A DNA stretch of 64,000 nt, taken from NCBI RefSeq assembly GCF_947623445.1, contig NC_135244.1, positions 1,922,001 through 1,986,000 of the forward strand, written 5' to 3'. The translations under genes and the position numbers were made by a program. The notes under the pieces are model-generated. The model did not search any database, was not told where the DNA came from, and saw only the letters and a list, made by a program, of their open reading frames with translations. Positions within the stretch are counted from its first letter, which is position 1. Each line of letters starts with the position of its first letter. This stretch comes from Clavelina lepadiformis (Eukaryota > Chordata > Ascidiacea > Aplousobranchia > Clavelinidae). Positions 12,001 to 21,277 of this stretch are shown piece after piece.

Positions 12001-13568
12001 ACTTTCTCCCAAAAAGGTGGAAAGATTGCCATTAGGTGGACTGCTCCTGAAGCTGTGGCATACAGAGCATATTCTCAGGTGATGAAAGAAAGCTTCTGGT
12101 TACAAAACAAATGAGTATTGCTGATGTGTTCCTGCATTTTTCCATTGCTTAGGCGTTTATAACTTTGGTAGTTTGGGTATCATTAGCATCAGTAACCATT
12201 TTATTTATGATGAACAACCAAAAGCTACATGCCACAAATTGCAACAATATTGCGGTGTATTATGGCAGGCTTCAGATGTATGGAGCTTTGGAGTCTTCGC
12301 ATGGGAAGTGACAACATACGGTGAAAAGCCATACTGGAACCTGACCAACCAGCAGGTTCTGAAAGCACTCAACGAAGGTTATCGCCTGCCTGCTCCTGAG
12401 GTAAAATGCTTCTTGTACTCTGTCCGGTGGTAGTGTAAGATTTCTATAAGTGTTGCTGAAAGTATTTGCAGTTTGCACAAACCTGTAACTGACTATTAAC
12501 TTCACACCATGATTGTTTTGTAACATTTAGTTTTTTATGTTGTGATTTTCAAGGACTGCCCGTCGTATCTTCATCATTTGATGTTAGACTGTTGGCATAA
12601 CGACAGACAAGCTCGGCCCACTTTTGTGCAAGTCGTAACGAAGCTTGACAATCTGATTGAAAATTCTCATCTCCTTGACACGCTTGCCAGTCCAGCGAGC
12701 ACTGGGTAGCGTCACATTAATTTTTTCATGATGTTCGTAGGCCACTAAATTGTACAGCATAAGCCATTAAATAAGTTATAAATTCTGGATTATTGCAATG
12801 GAAATATTAAAAAACATTGTTACTAACATAAGAAAGTCTTGATCTGATGAAATACCCACTCTTATGCATAAAAAGTGTTTTAACTGTGATAATTGTGTAC
12901 GGCCTTTACCCAACCCAAACAATGATGATTCTAAGGTGTTTTACCCAAATCTACACGACCAATCAAAAATTGCTAGTTTGTCAAGTCATTTTTAAACTTT
13001 TTAATCTATGTTATTCAAAAAGATAATAACTGTCTCTTACTGATAATGATCATGGTAACAAAGGTTGTCTATTTCTAACAAGTGTTCTGACCATACATTT
13101 TTTTATGAATGGACTCGGTGTCATTAGTTTTGCAGAGCCACCATTGTGATTAAGCTTGTGACTTGCATTTTCAGAGCGGATGAGATGTTTTTTGCCGAGT
13201 CACCTCCCCACACACCGCTACCTCTGCCCACTATATCCCTTGGAGAGGCGCACCACAAATACGCCACTTGCAGATTGGTGGAGGAAGAGAAAGGTAGTTT
13301 TGACAGTCTGCTGCTTCCAACGAACCATGACATCGCGTCTACGTCAGGATCAACAGACAAGGGGTACATGAGCAAGGTGAACTCACAAGATAAACTCAGA
13401 AGAAACAACGACAGTGTGTTGTTGTTTCCCGCTGAAGACACACAGGAGTGCACGTTGATAATGGAAGATTTATCAACGTCATCTGATGCTCTTCAGGGAC
13501 CCACGTCTTCAACTCATTTGCTAACAAATGGCAATTGCTTATTTACAAAGTTGTCGGTTACGGATTAG
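5787..13568 (+). CDS. Eph: Eph receptor tyrosine kinase without SAM domain (signal exon missing)
   Basis: Nineteen exons keep phase to TAG at 13566-13568: 5787-5887, 6157-6286, 6537-6721, 6889-7140, 7417-7604, 7720-7931, 8107-8205, 8712-9013, 9093-9257, 9541-9703, 9823-9962, 10285-10414, 10736-10885, 11099-11172, 11426-11676, 11889-12078, 12269-12400, 12554-12705, 13175-13568; about 1,135 residues. Order: ephrin-binding domain ([31 protein letters not shown]), Cys-rich region, two FN3 domains ([20 protein letters not shown]), one membrane helix (about 633-654), juxtamembrane RTYVDPYS, kinase ([29 protein letters not shown]). Eph receptors bind membrane ephrins and signal through the kinase at cell contacts. 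The kinase is followed by a 131-residue Ser/Thr-rich tail instead of a SAM domain. Intron 9014-9092 starts with GC. All core catalytic residues are present, but the activation loop has no tyrosine. The N-terminal signal peptide exon was not found. Confidence 0.93.
6012..6042. repeat. TA microsatellite in an Eph intron
   Basis: About 15 TA units in the intron between the first two assigned Eph exons. Confidence 0.9.
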
Positions 13569-14529
13569 CAGCTTTGCTTCTGTTTTTCTCTAACTTTCTG
13601 TACTTGGAACGTTGTTGTTACTAATTTTGCATCTACAGTAGACAATGCAAGACAGGGTGCTTTATCACCATATTTTATGTACGAAAAACTTTCAAGTCCG
13701 TGTTTTCATATATAACTTAGTTGTAGATTCACTGTTATCAAACGTTTTGTACTTAATCATTTTATCCAACTTGTTCATAATTTTTTTAAATCTTTGTTTT
13801 TTATGTTTTGCATCAGATTTCTCACTGGCCTTTGCATGTCGTTTTACCTTGTAGATTAGTTTTAGAACAACCAAGTGCTTAACATATGACTTAATTTTTT
13901 TTTATTCCACGACAAAGATTCTATTAGCAAAGATTATACTAGCTATCATGGTATCCTTACCTCATAAGCATGATCATGCCCGATCCTATGTTTGAATTTG
14001 TTTTTTTTAACGTGCTCATCCTACATGGCTACTTCTTTGATTTTGTCAACAGTTGTCTGTTTTCATCTTGATAATATTTACTCCTCTTGCCATTTAAGGA
14101 AAATTAGTGGTCAATCGTACTTTAATGGTGCTAGCCAGCCATTGCATCACCTCACGAGATGCCCAAGGCAATTGGGTTCAAGATTCAAGCTCTGGAGCTC
14201 ATTCCCAAGCTGGAAGTTTCTTCTTTTGTTTTTATTTGCACTTGTCAAGCAATCTTCATCAGCTGCAAATACGTTTTAATAAAACCGTGTTCTTTTGGGT
14301 TCATACTTGGTTAATTTTTTAAGTTAAACAATCCTGAAGCCACAGAAAATGTCAGTTATCTATGTGTGCAGCTTATCAATTATTCCATTAAATCTAATGT
14401 TACCTGTTTTTTAATTCATTGTCACTTGTACATCAAACCGGCATGTTAACACTCTTCAACGATTAATATAGATTAAGCAACGGAAAATAATGTAAAAACT
14501 TAGAAAATTACTAAGGCTTTGTTTACAAA
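13569..14529. other. Eph 3' UTR and spacer
   Basis: No coding support. A candidate AATAAA lies at 14278-14283, about 710 nt after the Eph stop. The segment ends where the WDR76 duplication begins; GGCTTTGTTTACAAAA sits immediately before that border. Confidence 0.5.
14278..14283 (+). terminator. Candidate polyadenylation signal of Eph
   Basis: AATAAA followed by a T/G-rich stretch. No stronger candidate was noted before the duplication. Confidence 0.35.
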
Positions 14530-14589
14530 ACGTAAGGAAACTTTCAGGTAAGGTAACTATTGGAAGTGTGTTATTGCGTAAGGCATTTC

Positions 14590-15661
14590 AATGCCTTGAA
14601 AATCAAATGAAGATAGAGACACACTGCTGCTGGACATGAGCGCTTTTTGAAATGTTTGATGTTGCAGATCTAACGAACGAAGCACGCCATCAAAGCTGCA
14701 ACTATAAAGAAGATGAGGGGATGCCGTTGCAAACAATAAGTTAGACACTGGTCTAGTATGAACGGACCAGCTATACAGTCCGTCATTTGTGTCTGCATTG
14801 TTTAGATCCCAAATTCCAGACTTGCTACCAGCAGCTAAAATCAACATGACGTTTCTTGGATTAAAAGACTGAAGATTCTATTATCAACGACTTTCTCCCA
14901 AGTGCATGGAAGTTTTTTAATACTTTCTATGTATGTGTTAGCTGTAATCGAAACACTTGTTGTAGCAGCAGCAACACTAGTTTTCTTGGTTTCATTCGCA
15001 AATCCTTTAGATAAACGGCACTTAAACTGATTGTAGTCATCAAAACACACTTCTTCATCACTTGCGTTCTCATTATGATCAGGATCAAAACCTATAGCAA
15101 CCATAGGGTGCTCATCATATGATATTGGTTGTTGAAAATTCAGTTTATATCCGTCAGTGTTTACACTGCAAGCATTTCTGAGCGCAATCTTTTCCGAATA
15201 AGTGGTTTATTTTGCAACCTGATTGACTTTCTTCTTGCTGCCAAGGCTTTTCCACGTCTTTTCTTTGTTGTTTTTGATGCAGTAGGCGCTACCTTTACAG
15301 GTTTTAAAGTGGCTTTGAAATTAGCAACAGCTTGATGTAAATCAAGGCGTTGAAGAAGCTCTTGCCTTTTTTGTTGAACCTTTTTTCGCCTTTTAATCAC
15401 CTGCAAATGGCTCTTCTCATCTTCATCTGTATCCACTGAGTCATCAGAGGTTGAAAGATCTTCATTACTGACGTCTTTCTTGACATTTACTTTATAATCC
15501 TGGAACGAGATGTTTTTTGAAGCTGATATCATTTCTTTTCCATTATTCTTAGTTTCTCTGATGCTTTTTTTCAAAGTCCTTTCGTCGAAGGTTTCCGTTT
15601 TCGAACAATTTTGCTTTCCATTTAACCTTTTGCAATGACTGGTATCCATAACAGCAATCAA
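14590..15661 (-). pseudogene. WDR76: WDR76 pseudogene, truncated tandem copy
   Basis: Minus-strand partial copy of the gene at 17851-19548. It matches from the ATG at 15661 to the SSFDFQ segment, after which the last third (the later WD repeats) is missing at the duplication deletion. The frame is broken at least twice: near 15165-15190, and near 14868, where four bases present in copy B (GTAA) are absent. A nine-base in-frame loss near 14820 removes KVG from the first WD repeat. Small fragments remain open (166, 87 and 96 codons), which explains its gene-like look. Both the break and the missing propeller blades argue against a working protein. Confidence 0.9.
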
Positions 15662-15878
15662 TATAGTTGGTAACTTAACAAAAGAAATATGTATTTCGAT
15701 AATTGCTACATCAACATGATTGATTTATGTTAAGTCTTTAATTCAAATTTGCTACTTTTTGAAAAAAATTAGGATCTCACTAAAAACCTGAAATAAAGGA
15801 AACAGATTTTGTTGGGAATCATAGTTTTTAATTTCAGCCTTTTAGTGTGTCCTAAAAATTATGCATTTAATAAACGAA

Positions 15879-16025
15879 GTGACTGATTCACCGCATGTAT
15901 AGGTCGCACAGCCTAATGTTAAACATAAGCGGTTAGGTTACCATGTTATAAAATTTAAGTTTAGTTAACAAGAAACTGTAAAAAATAGCTTCGAACGCAC
16001 AATTTTTTCCGTGAAATAGTGGCAG
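15879..16025. mobile_element. MITE family 1 copy inside duplication copy A
   Basis: Starts AGTGACTGATTCACCGCATG and ends CCGTGAAATAGTGGCAG, parallel to the copies at 4069 and 29001, with GTTAGGTTACCATGTTATAA inside. The left half is missing in duplication copy B (19693-19784). Confidence 0.55.
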
Positions 16026-16100
16026 TTTTCATGGAATAGGCCTATGATAAAACATCCAACACCCAACTCAATTTTCAATGGATTTTAACATTGACCAAGT

Positions 16101-16215
16101 GAACGCACTTCCATTGCATCTGAGCGTTTCTGCGCATCACTCTTATCATTTGTGGTTGTTTGGCGCATCCAAAATCTTGCTGAAACAGTGAAAACGGCCA
16201 TACTCTGCAGTCTGG
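16101..16215 (-). mobile_element. MITE family 2 fragment (copy A)
   Basis: Ends with CATACTCTGCAGTCTGG; on the minus strand it reads CCAGACTGCAGAGTATGG, then GGATGCGCCAAACAACC, as in the copy at 24153-24438. Only one half is present. Its duplicate is 19861-19975. Confidence 0.55.
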
Positions 16216-17850
16216 CGTAACGTTACGTGTCTTGTGCTATTTCTGGCTAACTGAGCGGGGAACTACCTGGAAATTTGTGATTTAGAAGTTCTATGAAATT
16301 CCAGTGCAGATTAAAAATAATTGACATTTTATAAACAAAATGATAAAATCTTTTGAAACAATTTTTTTGAAAGTTTGTTAACTGAGATATTCTTAAATAA
16401 AAAAATAACAAATGGGATTAATTTATACAGGAATTGTAAAAACGAATGAGTCTGAATGAAAGGATAATACGGTATGTCTGTGACCGATCTAAATATAGTC
16501 TTTACGGATAATAAGAAACTAATACTGTAATTTTAACAGTTTTACACAAGAAAATACAAAATATTATAAAATACTTGTACATAATTAACTACACTGGAAA
16601 TTTTTAAGCACGAAAGTAAAAGAAGCAGAAAAATATCTCATTGTGAAACTACTGTTCATTACTGGTCATCGTGGAAAATATGTTGCAAGAAATGATGTTT
16701 TACATCAATCCGTAAAGTCTTAATTGAGTTGCTCGGCTTGCCAAGCACACTCATCACACAAGTCATCGCAAAAATAAAGAAACTATCCCAAAATATACTT
16801 TTATCTGTATGCTATCAGTGTTTTGCAGTTTCATTCAATTGACTGGCAAAATCGTTTTTTATCCATAAATGGGGGTTATCAGTATTTGATTAGTATGAAA
16901 GTCGTAATGTTGAAACGCATGCCACTATAACTACAAAACTCAATTGGTTTTCCTAGCCAATCTTTCAAAGACATATTTCAGCATCTTCTCTATCTCTTTA
17001 TTATAACCTGGCGTAGAAAAATGACAACAGCTACAAATAGGATATTTCTCAGCATGCGAAGTCTTTGACAACATAGCTTACTTAATCTCAAACCACTTAC
17101 TTTGAAGGCTAGCCTAATTAACAAAGTGGTTTGTGCTGTGCGTTGAAGTAGACAATCATTTTGTCGGACGCCCATTACCGTAGGGCATAACGAATACGGT
17201 AAACCGCAAATAGATTAGTCTGTGAATTGAAATTTTCAACTAAAATGACAAATCTATACTAATATACTGTAGGTTAGCCAACGTAAGGAAACTTTCAGGT
17301 AATGTAACTTTTGGAAACGCGTTATAACTAGAACGTATTACGGTTATTTCCCGAAATAAACCACACATTTTACGTATTTTAAAGAAGCTCGCTAGTTATT
17401 TTGTAAACATAAACAAAGCCTATGTGGTCACCATGCTAATGATCACCTCTGCACAAATGGCACGATTCTGTTAAAAGATGAAGGCTGGCTGCAAACACCA
17501 GTTTAATGTTAGCTACTTATTTTTGCTAGATAGGGGAATGCTTTTCTGACTTCAACAAATTTCATTGACAACGCATTTTTGAAGATCTTTGTACTAAAAA
17601 GTTAATACAGAAGATATGAATACGAAATAACAATATGAAAGAAATATTAGCGAAAAATGAAAGAACATTTACATACCTATTTTTTTTTTAAATAACTAAC
17701 TTGAATAATTTTAAGCACAGCAGCTTTATATACACATTGTTAGTATTAGCTATATATAGTGTGTCAGAAAAAAGACTCAACTACAACCGATTTTTGATAT
17801 AAATACCATAAGTTTGGCAGATCATTATGTGTGGCTTGAAGTGTTGATAT

Positions 17851-19548
17851 CTACGACCCGAATGTGTATACCTTTCCACTTGAATTGCCACCAGCTAAAA
17901 CGTCATAAGTAGGGTGAACGCAAGTAAGTGAACAAATGCTATGCAAATTTTCATCTTGCAAAGAATGCATGTACTTTAGTTTGCCGTTGAATATATCTAT
18001 TTGTCGCACTGGCCGATTCATACTTCCAACAACAACAATATCCTCTTGCCGTGGGTGCCAAATGGCTCGAAAATTGCTAAGCCACCTTCCGGTATAATTA
18101 TTATGGTTCACAGACGCAACCATGTGAGTATCCATAATGTTTGAACTGTCATAAATTCTAATTTTGTCATCAAGTGATGTAGTTAGCAATTTGTCACCAG
18201 ATAAGGGAGAAAAATATGCAGAGTCCACAGTTTTTTGTGCCTCATTCAAACACTTTACTTCCCTAGCAAGCTTTCGAAAGTCAAAAATTTTCACCTTACA
18301 ATCATTGCTTGAAGTAGCAAAGTAGTTTCTATGCCGGGGATGTACGGATATGCACTTCACAACTCGATCGTGAGCTTGGTGTGTGTCAATCTTGCTTTGC
18401 AGACGCCGATCACAAATTACAACTTCTCCCCTGTAACATCCTACAATAATGACATCACATCCAATGTCTTGAAAATCAAATGAAGATAGAGACATACTGC
18501 TGCTGGACATGAGCGCTTTTTGAAATGTTTGATGTTGCAGATCTAACGAACGAAGCACACCATCAAAGCTGCAACTATAAAGAAGATGAGGGGATGCCGT
18601 TGCAAACAATAAGTTAGACACTGGTCTAGTATGAACGGACCAGCTATACAGTCCGTCATTTGCGTCTGCATTGTTTAGATCCCAAATTCCAACCTTACCA
18701 GACTTGCTACCAGCAGCTAAAATCAACATGTCGTTTCTGGGATTAAAAGTAAGACTGAAGATTCTATTATCGACGACTTTCTCCCAAGTGCATGGAAGTT
18801 TTTTAATACTTTCTATGTATGTGTTAGCTGTAATCGAAACACTTGTTGTAGCAGCAGCAACACTAGTTTTCTTGGTTTCATTCGCAAATCCTTTAGATAA
18901 ACGGCACTTAAACTTGTTGTAGTCATCAAAGCACACTTCTTCATCACTTGCGTTCTCATTATGATCAGGATCAAAACCTATAGCAACCATAGGGTGCTCA
19001 TCATATGATATTGGTTGTTGAAAATTTAGTTCATATTCGTCAGTGTTTACACTGGAAACATTTCTGAGCGCATATTTTTCCGAACCAGGTTGTTTATTTT
19101 GCAACCTGAGTGACTTTCTTGCTGGAAAGGCTTTTACGCAATGTCTTTTCTTTGCTGATTTTGATGCAGTAGGCGCTACCCTTACAGGTTTTAAAGTGGC
19201 TTTGAAATTAGCAACAGCTTGATGTAAATCAAGGCGTTGAAGAAGCTCTTGCCTTTTTTGTTGAATCTTTTGTCGCCTTTTAATCACCTGCAAATGGCTC
19301 TCCTCATCTTCATCTGTATCCACTGAGTCATCAGAGGTTGAAAGATCTTCATTACTGACGTCTTTCTTGACATTTACTTTATAATCCTGCAACGAGATGT
19401 TTTCTGAAGCTGATATCATTTCTTTTCCATTATGCTTAGTTTTTCTGATGTTTCTTTTCAAAGTCTTTTCGTCGAAGGCTTCCGTTTTTGAACAAGTTTG
19501 CTTTCCATTTAACCTTTTGCAATGTCTGGTTTCCATAACAGCAATCAA
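17851..19548 (-). CDS. WDR76: WD repeat-containing protein 76, intronless
   Basis: A complete 565-residue frame, ATG at 19548 and TAG at 17851-17853. The N-terminal 200 or so residues are charged and probably disordered (KRNIRKTK, DDSVDTDEDEESH, KSAKKRHC). Residues about 225-565 form a WD40 propeller with WDR76 hallmarks: GSKSGKVGIWDL, SFDGVLRSLDL, SSFDFQD, VHPRHRNYFATSS, SAYFSPLSGDKLLTT, TGRWLSNFRAIWHPRQED, VVGSMNRPVRQIDIF and LAGGNSSGKVY, near-matching the human protein (about 626 residues). WDR76 is nuclear, related to yeast Cmr1, linked to DNA damage and reported as a CUL4-DDB1 substrate receptor. It has no introns here, unlike vertebrate orthologues. A truncated tandem copy lies at 14590-15661. 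Confidence 0.95.
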   Translation of the reverse strand: MIAVMETRHCKRLNGKQTCSKTEAFDEKTLKRNIRKTKHNGKEMISASENISLQDYKVNVKKDVSNEDLSTSDDSVDTDEDEESHLQVIKRRQKIQQKRQELLQRLDLHQAVANFKATLKPVRVAPTASKSAKKRHCVKAFPARKSLRLQNKQPGSEKYALRNVSSVNTDEYELNFQQPISYDEHPMVAIGFDPDHNENASDEEVCFDDYNKFKCRLSKGFANETKKTSVAAATTSVSITANTYIESIKKLPCTWEKVVDNRIFSLTFNPRNDMLILAAGSKSGKVGIWDLNNADANDGLYSWSVHTRPVSNLLFATASPHLLYSCSFDGVLRSLDLQHQTFQKALMSSSSMSLSSFDFQDIGCDVIIVGCYRGEVVICDRRLQSKIDTHQAHDRVVKCISVHPRHRNYFATSSNDCKVKIFDFRKLAREVKCLNEAQKTVDSAYFSPLSGDKLLTTSLDDKIRIYDSSNIMDTHMVASVNHNNYTGRWLSNFRAIWHPRQEDIVVVGSMNRPVRQIDIFNGKLKYMHSLQDENLHSICSLTCVHPTYDVLAGGNSSGKVYTFGS

Positions 19549-19692
19549 TATAGTTGGTAACTTAATAAAAGAAATATGTATTTCGATAACTGTTAAATCA
19601 ACATGATTGATATATGCTAAGTCTTTGATTCAAATTTTCGATTTTTTGACAAAAAATTAGGATCTCACTAAAAACCTGAAATAAAGGAAACA

Positions 19693-19784
19693 GGTAGGTT
19701 ACCATGTTATAAAATTTAAGTTTAGTTATCAAGAAACTGTAAAAAATAGCTTCGAACGCACAATTTTTTCCGTGAAATAGTGGC
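19693..19784. mobile_element. MITE family 1 remnant in copy B
   Basis: Right part only: GTTACCATGTTATAAAATTT through CCGTGAAATAGTGGCA. It is the counterpart of 15935-16025 in copy A. Confidence 0.5.
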
Positions 19785-19860
19785 ATCTTTAATGAAATAG
19801 GCCTATGATAAAACATCCAACACCCAACTCAATTTTCAATGGATTTTAACATTGACCAAG

Positions 19861-19975
19861 TGAACGCACTTCCATTGCATCTGAGCGTTTCTGCGCATCA
19901 CTCTTATCATTTGTGGTTGTTTGGCGCATCCAAAATCTTGCTGAAACAGTGAAAACGGCCATACTCTGCAGTCCT
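19861..19975 (-). mobile_element. MITE family 2 fragment (copy B)
   Basis: Duplicate of 16101-16215, ending CATACTCTGCAGTCCTG. Confidence 0.5.
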
Positions 19976-20936
19976 GCGTATCGTTATGTAACTTGTGCCA
20001 TTTCCCGCTAATTCAGCGGGGGAACTACCTGGAAATTTGTGATTTAGAAGTTCTATGAAATTCCAGTACAGATTTAAAAAAACTGACATTTTGTAAACAA
20101 AATGATAAAATCAATGTTTTTGAAAATTAGTTAACTGAGATATTCTAACATTAAAAAAAATAACAAATGGGATTAATTTATACAGGAATTGTAAAAACGG
20201 ATGAGTCTGAATGAAAGGATAATACGGAATGTCTGTGATACCTATGAATGAGTGGGTGGTCTGAGTGATTAGATGAATTGTCAAAAACGATAATTTCAAA
20301 GTTTAAGAAAAATAAAGGTAGAAATGTGACCGACCTAAAATTAATTTATAGGATAACAAGAAACTAATACTGTAAATTTAACAGTTTTACACAAGAAAAT
20401 ACAAAATATTATAAAATACTTGTACATAATTATCTAAACTGGAAAATTTTAAGCACGAAAGTAAAAGAAGCAGAAAAATATCTCATTGTGAAACTACTGT
20501 TCATTACTGGTCATCGTGGAAAATATGTTTCAAGAAATGATGTTTTACATCAATCCGTAAAGTCTTTATTGAGTTGCTCGGCTTGCCAAGCACACTCATC
20601 ACACATGTCATCGCAAAAATAAAAAAACTTTCCCAAAATATACTTTTATCTGTATGCTATCAGTGTTTTGCAGTTTCATTCAATTGACTGTTATCAGTAT
20701 TTGATTAGTATGAAAGTCGTAATGTTGAAACACATGCCACTATAACTACAAAACTCAATTGGTTTTCCAAGCCAATCTTTCAAAACGATATTTCAACATC
20801 TTCTCTATCTCTTTACTATAACCTGGCGTAGAAAAATGACAACAGCTACAAATAGGATATTTCTCAGCATGCGAAGTCTTTGACAACATAGCTTACTTAA
20901 TCTCAAACCACTTACTTTGAAGGCTAGCCTAATTAA

Positions 20937-20949
20937 CCCTTTCCTTCCC
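20937..20949. repeat. piggyBac terminal inverted repeat (transposase 3' side)
   Basis: CCCTTTCCTTCCC directly after TTAA, a perfect inverse of 23580-23592. Confidence 0.95.
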
Positions 20950-21047
20950 GAATTATTTTCCCTTACTTCAAAAATTCTGAAATTTAGGCCATGTGTTACT
21001 TTTGTCTTCCTTGTACCAAAACTAAAGAAAAAATTCGGAAATTTTGG

Positions 21048-21087
21048 TTGCCTTGGCAACAGCGTAATGTTGCCAAATGGCAACATT
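21048..21087. repeat. Subterminal palindromes of the piggyBac element
   Basis: Two palindromes in a row: TTGCCTTGGCAA (21048-21059), and a 22-bp one at 21066-21087 with 10-bp arms AATGTTGCCA and TGGCAACATT. They lie about 110 bp inside the terminus and match the motif repeated at the other end, so they are likely transposase-binding sites (inference). Confidence 0.75.
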
Positions 21088-21277
21088 GGTAAGAAATGGT
21101 ATGGATATCTGTAATCTTTCACAAAACACTTCATAATTTCTTAACACAATTGTAATGTTATCGTTTAGTACATGTTAAAAAAACCAAAATACATATAACT
21201 GGCGCCGCAAATTGGCTGTCATAAAACAGAAAAGAACAAGTTATTGCCTTTCAAAACGTACTCTCTGCTGGCCAAAA

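Larger units (their letters stand above)
14530..17279. repeat. Tandem duplication, left copy (A)
   Basis: Begins CGTAAGGAAACTTTCAGGTAA, which recurs at 17280 where copy B begins. After about 60 bp copy A lacks roughly 1.1 kb present in copy B (about 17331-18466), then stays parallel with B through the WDR76 N-terminal part and its upstream DNA to about 17279. Both copies end after TACTGTAGGYTAGC. In about 145 aligned bases near 15320-15465 and 19210-19355 I counted 3 differences, so the copies are young. The B counterpart also lacks about 140 bp at A 15795-15935 and has about 95 bp extra at 20241-20334. Confidence 0.85.

Noticed and set aside
14557-15661. Left WDR76 copy as a second working gene
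   Set aside because: It lacks the last third of the propeller and the frame is broken at least twice.
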